From Caulobacteraceae bacterium UBA6225 (GTDB lineage Bacteria > Pseudomonadota > Alphaproteobacteria > Caulobacterales > Caulobacteraceae), in NCBI GenBank assembly GCA_002441055.1, contig DJWR01000234.1, forward strand, positions 1-6,377: a DNA stretch of 6,377 nt, read 5' to 3'. A program made the translations under genes and the position numbers. The notes under the pieces were generated by a model. It searched no databases. It was given only the letters and a program-made list of their open reading frames with translations, and was not told the DNA's origin. Positions 1 through 5,014 of the stretch are shown in pieces (positions within the stretch are counted from its first letter, which is position 1; each line of letters begins with the position of its first letter).

Positions 1-1397
1 TGCGGCACGCCGCGCGGCGCCGGGGGAATGCCGACCAGATCGAACTGACCCAGCAGCTTGTTGTCGGCCGCCATCGGGCGTTCGCCCTGGAAGACCCGGA
101 TGGTCACCGCCGACTGGTTGTCATCGGCCGTGGAGAAGGTCTGCGAGCGCTTGGTCGGGATGGTGGTGTTGCGCTCGATCAGCGGGGTGAACACCCCGCC
201 CAGGGTCTCGATGCCCAGCGTCAGGGGGGTGACGTCCAGCAGCAGGACGTCCTTGACGTCGCCCTGCAGAACGCCGGCCTGAACCGCGGCGCCGAGCGCC
301 ACGACTTCGTCGGGGTTCACGCCCTTGTGGGGCTCACGGCCGAAGAACTCCTTCACCGCTTCGACGACCTTGGGCATGCGGGTCATGCCGCCAACCAGGA
401 TCACTTCGTCGATGTCGGACTTCTTGAGGCCGGCATCCTTCAGCGCCTGTTCGCAGGGGCCGATGGTGCGCGCCACCAGATCTTCCACCAGGGCTTCCAG
501 CTTGGCGCGGGACAGCTTGATGTTGAGGTGCAGCGGGCCCGACGCATTCATCGAGATGAAGGGCAGGTTGACCTCGTACTGGGCGGTCGAGGACAGCTCC
601 TTCTTGGCCTTTTCGGCCTCTTCCTTCAGGCGCTGCAGGGCCAGCTTGTCCTTGCGCAGGTCGACCGAGTTCTCTTTTTTGAACTCGTCGGCCAGGTAGT
701 CGACGATCCGCAGGTCGAAGTCCTCGCCGCCCAGGAAGGTGTCGCCATTGGTGGCCTTCACCTCAAAGACGCCGTCGCCGATCTCCAGGATCGAAACGTC
801 GAAGGTGCCGCCGCCCAGGTCGTAGACGGCGATCTTCTTGCCGTCGTTCTTCTCAAGGCCATAGGCGAGCGCCGCAGCGGTGGGCTCGTTGATGATGCGC
901 AGGACTTCCAGGCCGGCGATCTTACCGGCGTCCTTGGTCGCCTGACGCTGGGCGTCATTGAAATAGGCCGGGACGGTGATGACCGCCTTCTCGACCTTCT
1001 CGCCCAGGTGCTGCTCGGCGGCTTCCTTCATCTTCTGAAGGATGAAGGCCGAGATCTGCTGGGGGGAGTAATCCTTGCCATGGGCCTTCACCCAGGCGTC
1101 GCCGCTGGGACCCTTGACGATGTCGTAGGGCACCATGCCCTTGTCCTTCTCCACCGTCGGATCGCTGTACTGGCGGCCAATCAGGCGCTTGATGGCGAAG
1201 AGGGTGTTGGAGGGGTTGGTGACCGCCTGGCGCTTGGCCGGCTGGCCGACGAGGCGTTCGCCGTCGTCGAGGATAGCGACCACCGAGGGGGTGGTCCGGG
1301 CGCCTTCGGCGTTCTCGATCACTTTCGGCGTCTTGCCGTCCATGATGGCCACGCACGAATTGGTGGTGCCGAGGTCGATGCCGATAATCTTGCTCAT
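1..1397 (-). CDS. dnaK: Chaperone DnaK (Hsp70), 5' part; C-terminus lies beyond the left edge
   Basis: ATP-dependent cytosolic Hsp70 chaperone that works with DnaJ and GrpE to fold and disaggregate proteins and, in proteobacteria, to restrain the heat-shock sigma factor RpoH. The 465 complete codons start MSKIIGIDLGTTNS and include the phosphate-1 motif IDLGTTN (residues 7-13), catalytic Lys70 in FAIKRLIG, the phosphate-2 motif DLGGGTFD (193-200, with Thr198), the VLLLD interdomain linker (384-388), and most of the beta substrate-binding domain, ending in the GIPPAPRGVP segment typical of DnaK. DnaKs are about 630-640 residues, so roughly the last 170 (rest of SBD-beta and the helical lid) are missing. 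The start is fixed by homology and by AGGA at 1404-1407, six bases upstream; a stronger AAGGAG at 1413-1418 is too far away. dnaJ usually follows dnaK and would lie left of the window. The identification is effectively certain. Confidence 0.99.
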   Translation of the reverse strand, partial: MSKIIGIDLGTTNSCVAIMDGKTPKVIENAEGARTTPSVVAILDDGERLVGQPAKRQAVTNPSNTLFAIKRLIGRQYSDPTVEKDKGMVPYDIVKGPSGDAWVKAHGKDYSPQQISAFILQKMKEAAEQHLGEKVEKAVITVPAYFNDAQRQATKDAGKIAGLEVLRIINEPTAAALAYGLEKNDGKKIAVYDLGGGTFDVSILEIGDGVFEVKATNGDTFLGGEDFDLRIVDYLADEFKKENSVDLRKDKLALQRLKEEAEKAKKELSSTAQYEVNLPFISMNASGPLHLNIKLSRAKLEALVEDLVARTIGPCEQALKDAGLKKSDIDEVILVGGMTRMPKVVEAVKEFFGREPHKGVNPDEVVALGAAVQAGVLQGDVKDVLLLDVTPLTLGIETLGGVFTPLIERNTTIPTKRSQTFSTADDNQSAVTIRVFQGERPMAADNKLLGQFDLVGIPPAPRGVP

Positions 1398-1403
1398 ATC
1401 GAG

Positions 1404-1418
1404 TCCTGCTCGCTCCTT
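1404..1418 (-). promoter_or_regulatory. dnaK ribosome-binding region
   Basis: On the minus strand there are two purine-rich candidates: AAGGAG at 1418-1413, 15 nt before the ATG, and AGGA at 1407-1404, 6 nt before it. Spacing favours AGGA. AGGA sits in the five-base loop (CAGGA) of a small potential hairpin with arms CGAG (1412-1409) and CTCG (1403-1400). Confidence 0.55.
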
Positions 1419-1500
1419 GTTGGCGGACGGCGCGTGGTGGGCCTTCTAGTGAAGCGCCCCGGTTCTTGTCACCGCCCCCGGTCGAAAAAGGGTCTCGGGC

Positions 1501-1530
1501 GGTTAGCCCAAAGAGGGCGCCGCCGTCGAG
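1501..1530 (-). promoter_or_regulatory. Possible second, housekeeping promoter of dnaK
   Basis: On the minus strand CTCGACGG (1530-1523) and GCTAACC (1507-1501) are separated by 15 nt. They loosely match the Caulobacter housekeeping consensus TTGACGS, 10-14 nt, GCTANAWC. The fit is partial and the spacer is slightly long. A basal sigma-73-type promoter downstream of the heat-shock promoter would make sense for a chaperone needed at all temperatures, but this is only a suggestion. Confidence 0.2.
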
Positions 1531-1535
1531 TCGCG

Positions 1536-1563
1536 ATATGGGGCTCCTGATAGCCGCTACAAG
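1536..1563 (-). promoter_or_regulatory. Heat-shock (RpoH/sigma-32) promoter of dnaK
   Basis: Read on the minus strand, CTTGTAG (1563-1557) is followed by a 13-nt spacer and CCCCATAT (1543-1536). This closely fits the established RpoH consensus of CTTGAAA, an 11-16 nt spacer and CCCCATnT. Transcription should begin near 1529, giving a leader of about 130 nt before the dnaK ATG at 1397. The -35 lies 10 bases past the stop codon of the upstream metallopeptidase gene, so dnaK can be transcribed independently of it. dnaK is a classical RpoH target, so the position and motif agree. The motif is seen directly; its use in vivo is inferred. Confidence 0.85.
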
Positions 1564-1570
1564 GCCAATG

Positions 1571-1597
1571 CCCCTAAACTTTCCGGGGTTTATGGGG
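1571..1597 (-). repeat. Imperfect inverted repeat at the end of the metallopeptidase gene
   Basis: On the plus strand CCCCTAAA (1571-1578) pairs with TTTA-T-GGGG (1589-1597), giving eight base pairs with one bulged base and a 10-nt loop. It spans the TAG stop (1574-1576 on the plus strand) and ends just before the dnaK -35. No T-tract follows on either strand, so it is at best a weak or factor-assisted terminator separating the metallopeptidase transcript from the dnaK promoter. It could also be chance in GC-rich DNA. Confidence 0.3.
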
Positions 1598-2074
1598 GTT
1601 GGAGGGGCTAAAACCGGCGAGAAACGCCCCATAGGCCAGGGCGGGATAGGGGGCCGCCGCCCTGCGTTTCGCCAGGAAGGCGTGCTGCACAACCATGGCC
1701 TGTTGTTCGATGTTGAGGTCGTCAAAGCTGCGGCAGGCGGCCAGATCATAGGCGTAGGCCTGAGGCCCGTCTCCGCAGCGGAGCTTGGCCCACAGCAGTC
1801 CGACCCCCTGTTGGGCCTGCCAGACATGGGTGAGTTCGTGGATGAACAGGCCCTGCAGCCCAAGGGACGCCTGGGCGAAATCCAACGCTGCGGCCGCCTG
1901 TGGGAAGACCATCAGCCGCGCGCCGGCGGCGAAGGCCCGGGGCCAGACCGGCTGGGCTAGGATGCGAACGCGGCGGGGCTCGAGGCTTTCGCCGAACACC
2001 TCACGCCCCAGGGCGGTTTCGCCGGTGGTCAGGGGGCGCAGGCTGAGCGGGGGCATGCGGGCAGATGGGGTCAT
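1574..2074 (-). CDS. Putative zinc metallopeptidase with HELTH motif ('Vgr-related' type), 166 aa
   Basis: A small protein with no signal peptide or membrane segment, so probably cytosolic unless exported by another route. Its hallmark is HELTHVWQ (residues 79-86): an HExxH zinc site with His79, catalytic Glu80 and His83, preceded by the hydrophobic segment GLQGLFI. Further on, the segment FDDLNIEQQAMVVQHAF (117-133) carries Glu123, 40 residues after the second His, which is the likely third zinc ligand as in gluzincins. From family knowledge, proteins of this layout are often annotated 'Vgr-related' because a similar HExxH domain occurs at the C-terminus of some VgrG type VI secretion spikes. 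Here it stands alone, and no other type VI gene is visible. The tail (156-166) is basic and proline-rich. The chosen ATG at 2074 has no clear Shine-Dalgarno, and neither does the alternative at 2056. The gene is divergent from alkB and points towards dnaK. The substrate is unknown. Confidence 0.85.
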   Translation of the reverse strand: MTPSARMPPLSLRPLTTGETALGREVFGESLEPRRVRILAQPVWPRAFAAGARLMVFPQAAAALDFAQASLGLQGLFIHELTHVWQAQQGVGLLWAKLRCGDGPQAYAYDLAACRSFDDLNIEQQAMVVQHAFLAKRRAAAPYPALAYGAFLAGFSPSNPHKPRKV

Positions 2075-2079
2075 GGTCG

Positions 2080-2090
2080 CCTATATGGGG
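2080..2090. promoter_or_regulatory. Shared -10 element between the divergent metallopeptidase gene and alkB
   Basis: Only 20 bp separate the two start codons (2074 minus, 2095 plus). On the plus strand CCTATAT (2080-2086) matches the Caulobacter -10 consensus GCTANAW at six of seven positions, 8 nt before the alkB ATG. On the minus strand the same bases read CCCCATAT (2090-2083), identical to the -10 of the dnaK heat-shock promoter and 8 nt before the metallopeptidase ATG. A -35 is weak in both directions; the best minus-strand candidate is TTTTGCG at 2114-2108, with a 17-nt spacer. If used, both transcripts would start within 2-3 bases of their ATGs. This is inferred from motif similarity only. 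Confidence 0.4.
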
Positions 2091-2094
2091 CCAG

Positions 2095-2712
2095 ATGACG
2101 CCGCTCTCGCAAAATGGATTCCGTCTTCTGCCCGCAGCCCTTGGCGTGGCTTCCCAGGAAGCGCTCGTCGCTGAGGTGCTGGACCGCGTGGCGCGGGCGC
2201 CGTTTTACCGGCCCGTGACCCCCGGCGGGAAGCCGATGAGCGTTGAGATGACCAATTTCGGCCCCCTGGGCTGGGTCACCGACGGTCGGGGCTATCGCTA
2301 CCAGTCGGTCCATCCGGAGACCGGGGCGGCCTGGCCCGACATTCCAGAATCCCTGCTCCGTCTCTGGGCCGAGGCGACCGGGGAACAGACGGCACCGGAC
2401 GCCTGCCTGGTCAATCTCTATCGTGAGGGCGCCCGCATGGGCCAGCATCAGGACAAGGATGAGGCCGATTTCGCCTTTCCAGTGCTGTCGGTGTCCCTGG
2501 GTGACACCGCTGTCTTCCGTCTGGGGGGCGTCAGCCGCCGGGACCCCACCGCCTCGGTGCGCCTGGCCTCAGGCGATGTATGCGTCCTGGCCGGCCCTGC
2601 GCGGCTGGCCCACCACGGGATCGACCGGGTGTTGAGCGGCTCGTCGCGTCTGGTTCCCGGCGGCGGGCGTATCAACCTCACCCTGCGGCGCGCGGGGCCT
2701 GTAGCGGGGTGA
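2095..2712 (+). CDS. alkB: Alpha-ketoglutarate-dependent dioxygenase AlkB, 205 aa
   Basis: Fe(II)/2-oxoglutarate dioxygenase that removes methyl groups from 1-methyladenine and 3-methylcytosine in DNA and RNA by oxidation, releasing formaldehyde. Visible family features are VTPGGKPMSVEMTNFG (41-56), matching the nucleotide-recognition region; the Fe ligands His118 and Asp120 in HQDKDE; His174 in AHHGI; and the 2-oxoglutarate-binding arginines Arg192 and Arg198 in GRINLTLR. These correspond to E. coli H131, D133, H187, R204 and R210. Length is close to the E. coli enzyme (216 aa). An upstream ATG at 2065 would add ten residues with no AlkB counterpart and would overlap the divergent gene's start, so 2095 is preferred; GGGG at 2087-2090 is the only SD-like stretch. 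A Caulobacter alkB next to dnaK has, to my recollection, been reported as cell-cycle regulated rather than part of an Ada-type response; no ada is seen here. Confidence 0.96.
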   Translation: MTPLSQNGFRLLPAALGVASQEALVAEVLDRVARAPFYRPVTPGGKPMSVEMTNFGPLGWVTDGRGYRYQSVHPETGAAWPDIPESLLRLWAEATGEQTAPDACLVNLYREGARMGQHQDKDEADFAFPVLSVSLGDTAVFRLGGVSRRDPTASVRLASGDVCVLAGPARLAHHGIDRVLSGSSRLVPGGGRINLTLRRAGPVAG

Positions 2713-2763
2713 GGCCTGGACTCCCCAGGACCCGCCCCGCAGGATCACGACAAAACCGATAAT

Positions 2764-2768
2764 GGAGG
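2764..2768 (+). promoter_or_regulatory. Shine-Dalgarno of the dienelactone hydrolase gene
   Basis: GGAGG, five bases before the ATG at 2774. This decides the start over the in-frame ATG at 2762, which overlaps it. Confidence 0.8.
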
Positions 2769-2773
2769 ACGCC

Positions 2774-3661
2774 ATGACCACGCTCACCCGCCCCGACGGG
2801 ACCAAGCCGTCTGACCTCAACCTGTCTCGCCGGGGCCTGGCGGTCGCCGCCCTTGGCGGATACGCCGTCTTCGCCCTGTCGGCCCAGGCCGAGCCCATCA
2901 GCACGCCCGAGGCGGGCCTGATCACCGAAACGGTGCAACTGTCGCCCGCCGACGGCCAGATCCCGGCCTATCTGGCGAGGCCCGCGGCCGAGGGCGCCTA
3001 TCCCGTCGTGATCGTCGTCTCCGAAATATTCGGCATCCACGAGTATATCCGCGATGTCTGCCGTCGCCTGGCGCAGCTGGGCTATGTGGCCATGGCGCCT
3101 GACTTCTTCGCCCGGGCGGGTGATCCGTCGGGCCTCACCGATTTCGCCGAGATCCGCAAGATCGTGGCCACGGCCACCGACGCGCAGGTCATGGGCGACG
3201 TCACCGCGGCCATGGCCTTTCTCAAGGCGCAGACCTATGCCCGGGCCGAAGCGGCCGCCATCTCGGGTTTCTGCTGGGGCGGTAACATCACCTGGCAGGC
3301 CTGCCAGAGGCTGAACCTCTTCAAGGCCGGGGTGGCCTGGTACGGCCGTCTGGCCCGGCCGGCCGATGCGCCGGCTGATGATCGCCAGTGGCCGGTGGAC
3401 ATGGCCGCCAACCTGTCGGCGCCAGTGCTCGGCCTCTATGCCGGCAAGGATCAGGGCATTCCCCTGGAGCATGTGGAGCAGATGCGGGCGGCCCTGGCCG
3501 CTGCGGGCAAGACCGATAGCCAGATCATCGTCTATCCCGACTCCCAGCACGGCTTCCACGCCGATTATCGGTCCGCCTATGACGCGGCTGCGGCCAAGGA
3601 CGGATGGACCCGGATGCTCGCCCACTTCGCCGCCCATGGCGTCGCGCCCGCGGCCCCATAG
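2774..3661 (+). CDS. Dienelactone hydrolase family protein with twin-arginine-type signal, 295 aa
   Basis: Alpha/beta-hydrolase of the dienelactone hydrolase (carboxymethylenebutenolidase) family. The N-terminus has SRRGLAVA (Arg19-Arg20), a hydrophobic stretch to about residue 36 and an ALSAQA end with likely cleavage near Ala39, so Tat export to the periplasm is probable. The catalytic residues are Cys167 in GFCWGG, Asp226 in AGKDQGIP and His259 in SQHGFH. Glu84 in VSEIFGIHEYIRD matches the family glutamate that holds the nucleophile inactive until substrate binds. The Cys nucleophile is the dienelactone-hydrolase signature, as opposed to Ser in most relatives. The start at 2774 is chosen because GGAGG (2764-2768) lies 5 nt upstream; the in-frame ATG at 2762 would place that SD inside the gene. 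It follows alkB by 61 bp on the same strand. No aromatic-degradation genes are nearby, so the substrate is unknown and true dienelactone is doubtful. Confidence 0.92.
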   Translation: MTTLTRPDGTKPSDLNLSRRGLAVAALGGYAVFALSAQAEPISTPEAGLITETVQLSPADGQIPAYLARPAAEGAYPVVIVVSEIFGIHEYIRDVCRRLAQLGYVAMAPDFFARAGDPSGLTDFAEIRKIVATATDAQVMGDVTAAMAFLKAQTYARAEAAAISGFCWGGNITWQACQRLNLFKAGVAWYGRLARPADAPADDRQWPVDMAANLSAPVLGLYAGKDQGIPLEHVEQMRAALAAAGKTDSQIIVYPDSQHGFHADYRSAYDAAAAKDGWTRMLAHFAAHGVAPAAP

Positions 3662-3682
3662 GCTCTGGATGGTTCCTATGGG
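3655..3682 (+). repeat. Perfect 8-bp inverted repeat across the hydrolase stop codon
   Basis: CCCATAGG (3655-3662) and CCTATGGG (3675-3682) are exact reverse complements around a 12-base loop. The left arm contains the TAG stop (3659-3661). No T-run follows, so it is not a classical intrinsic terminator. It could be a 3' stabilising hairpin, a factor-assisted terminator or a protein-binding palindrome in the 73-bp gap before the DUF502 gene. Confidence 0.45.
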
Positions 3683-3734
3683 CTGCGGCTGCGTTTAGGT
3701 ACCCCCGACCTGCTTCAGACGAGAGCCGCAGTCC

Positions 3735-4439
3735 ATGGATCCCGCCCTTCGACAGCTTCTGATCCGCTGGCCCCAGACCCTGGCGGTGGGGGCGATCACC
3801 CTTGCGCCCCTGGCGCTGACCATCTGGGCCCTCTGGTTGCTGGCCAAGCTGGCCTCGCTCCTGGGCGCCCTGGTGATCCGGCCCCTGACCTCCCTGGGCG
3901 GGGGGGAAGAGGGCGGCGTCTTCACCACCGTCCTGGAAATCCTGACCGCCCTGGTCATCCTCACCGTTGTCGGGGCCCTGGCCCGTGGTGCGGCCGGGCG
4001 CGCCTTTGGTCGGGCGGTGGACGACCTGGTGGGCCGCATTCCCATCGGCCGCACCATCTACGCCTCAGCCCAGAAGCTGATCGCCAGTTTCCAGTCGCCC
4101 ATGGAAAAGGCGCAGAAGGTGGTGCTGATCGAGTTCCCGTCGGAGGAAATGAAGACGGTGGGCCTGGTGACTCAGATCTTCCGGGCCGCTGACACCGGAG
4201 AAGAACTGGCGGCGGTCTATGTGCCCACCACGCCCAATCCGACCTCGGGCTATGTGGAAATCGTGCCGGTCAGCCGGCTGGTCTGGCTGGACTGGACCCT
4301 GAACGAGGCCATTCAGTTCATTGTCTCGGCCGGCGTCACCGCCCCGGACGCGATCAAGTATCGCGATAGAGGCCGGCCGCCCCTGGCCAGTCCAGACGTC
4401 CCGACGGACGCCCCGCCAGTCGCCCCCACGGCGCTGTAG
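3735..4439 (+). CDS. DUF502 family membrane protein, 234 aa
   Basis: Inner-membrane protein of the DUF502 family, which includes the plant COV (continuous vascular ring) proteins; no biochemical role is established in bacteria. It has a hydrophobic region at about residues 14-48 (with a central GAITLAPLALTIWALWLL stretch), a Gly/Glu loop (55-61), and a second membrane segment at about 63-83. The soluble C-terminal part carries the family signatures VGRIPIGRTIYASAQKL (99-115) and AAVYVPTTPNPTSGYVEIVP (159-178). The tail after about 212 is proline-rich and probably disordered. The length is typical. The ATG at 3735 gives the expected N-terminus, but the SD is weak. It lies 73 bp after the hydrolase gene on the same strand and ends 12 bp short of a convergent gene's stop. 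An operon with alkB and the hydrolase is possible but not shown. Confidence 0.9.
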   Translation: MDPALRQLLIRWPQTLAVGAITLAPLALTIWALWLLAKLASLLGALVIRPLTSLGGGEEGGVFTTVLEILTALVILTVVGALARGAAGRAFGRAVDDLVGRIPIGRTIYASAQKLIASFQSPMEKAQKVVLIEFPSEEMKTVGLVTQIFRAADTGEELAAVYVPTTPNPTSGYVEIVPVSRLVWLDWTLNEAIQFIVSAGVTAPDAIKYRDRGRPPLASPDVPTDAPPVAPTAL

Positions 4440-4444
4440 GGCAA

Positions 4445-4464
4445 GCCTCCCTCAGAAGGGCGGC
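4445..4464. terminator. Possible bidirectional hairpin between convergent genes
   Basis: GCC-T-CCCT (4445-4452), loop CAGA, AGGG-C-GGC (4457-4464): seven base pairs with one internal mismatch. It sits just after the DUF502 stop and over the stop of the convergent gene, where a shared terminator would be expected. There is no T-tract in either direction, so the call is weak. Confidence 0.25.
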
Positions 4465-4880
4465 AGTTCGCTCAAACCATCCACGAGATCGCCGATCGCG
4501 TCCCCGTTCTGAGGCGTGGCCGGGGCGCCGGGCGGGGGGGCCTTGGGCGCTGGCGCAGCCTTGGGGGCCGGGGCGGGTTCGTCGGGCACCTGCAGAGCCG
4601 GCACCTGGGGGTCGGCCTCGGCGGTCTCAACGGGTTCGCTGGGCTCCGGATCTTCCTCTGCGGCTGCTGTTGGCGCAGGCCTCAGCCCTGGGCGTTCGAC
4701 ATCCAGGGCCTGAGCCTCTGTCGCGCTCACCACCGCCGCGCCGTCGCCCTCGGCCACTTCCCCGGGCAGGCGGCCCCCCCGCGGCTCGGCGCCGATGACG
4801 CCCAGGACAAAGGCGCCGGTGGCGCAGGCCAGCAACAGCAGCGCCACCAGGCGCAGGACGGGTTGAGGATAGGTCCACAT
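4452..4880 (-). CDS. Unrecognised small Pro/Ala-rich protein with N-terminal membrane segment, 142 aa
   Basis: I do not recognise a family. Residues 8-31 are strongly hydrophobic (LVALLLLACATGAFVLGVIGA), so the protein is anchored in or exported through the inner membrane. The LLAC around Cys19 resembles a lipobox, but hydrophobicity continues past the Cys and a plain membrane anchor fits better. The body (about 32-120) is rich in Ala, Pro, Glu and Asp, with APAPKA-type repeats near 105-118, and is probably an extended disordered spacer. The C-terminus (about 126-142, GDAIGDLVDGLSELPPF) is different: short, acidic and amphipathic, like a docking peptide. Third codon positions are GC-rich and follow the local coding style, which supports a real gene. 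No good SD precedes the ATG. It is divergent from ftsK across 134 bp and convergent with the DUF502 gene. A role at the envelope or divisome is speculation from position. Confidence 0.75.
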   Translation of the reverse strand: MWTYPQPVLRLVALLLLACATGAFVLGVIGAEPRGGRLPGEVAEGDGAAVVSATEAQALDVERPGLRPAPTAAAEEDPEPSEPVETAEADPQVPALQVPDEPAPAPKAAPAPKAPPPGAPATPQNGDAIGDLVDGLSELPPF

Positions 4881-4956
4881 GGACGCGAACCTAGTGCGCC
4901 CGGCGGCGAAGCGGAAGCGCGATCATCACCATCGAACCCCAGGCCCACGCGGCGAG

Positions 4957-4989
4957 GTAAACGCCTCTTAACCCTCCCCCGCCATAGAT
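4957..4989 (+). promoter_or_regulatory. Candidate CtrA box and -10 of ftsK
   Basis: GTAA (4957-4960), 7 bases, then TTAA (4968-4971) differs by one base from the CtrA recognition site TTAA-N7-TTAA of alphaproteobacteria. Twelve bases downstream, CATAGAT (4983-4989) contains TAGAT, matching the TANAW core of the Caulobacter -10. That places the box at the -35 position, as in CtrA-activated promoters, with a start near 4996 and a leader of about 20 nt. GCCAT-AG-ATGGC (4981-4992) is also a small palindrome. The rest of the 134-bp spacer (4881-5014), which must also drive the divergent small gene, shows no clear promoter for that gene. CtrA use is inferred. Confidence 0.4.
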
Positions 4990-5004
4990 GGCGATCAGTC
5001 GATT

Positions 5005-5010
5005 GGGAGG
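5005..5010 (+). promoter_or_regulatory. Shine-Dalgarno of ftsK
   Basis: GGGAGG, four bases before the ATG at 5015; it supports that start for ftsK. Confidence 0.75.
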
Positions 5011-5014
5011 CCCC

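Noticed and set aside
327..1550. A 407-codon open frame on the plus strand, antisense to dnaK and extending past its start.
   Set aside because: It is the well-known antisense shadow of Hsp70 genes in GC-rich DNA, historically misannotated as an NAD-specific glutamate dehydrogenase. dnaK in the opposite strand is unambiguous, and the frame lies codon-on-codon against it.
1589..1597. A further CCCCATAAA on the minus strand that resembles an RpoH -10.
   Set aside because: No CTTG-like -35 lies at suitable spacing upstream, and it is inside the metallopeptidase coding region.
2065..2094. Upstream ATG adding ten residues to AlkB.
   Set aside because: The added residues have no AlkB counterpart, would overlap the divergent gene's start codon and lack a clear SD; AlkB similarity begins just after 2095.
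2715..2728. CCTGG/CCAGG short hairpin between alkB and the hydrolase gene as a terminator.
   Set aside because: Only five base pairs and no T-run; expected by chance in this composition.
2762..2773. Upstream in-frame ATG for the dienelactone hydrolase.
   Set aside because: The GGAGG Shine-Dalgarno (2764-2768) overlaps this codon and is ideally spaced for the ATG at 2774.
2678..3637. A 319-codon open frame on the minus strand across the hydrolase gene.
   Set aside because: It has low-complexity Gly/Arg/His-rich composition and no recognisable motif, and it lies opposite a hydrolase with an intact signal peptide and catalytic residues.
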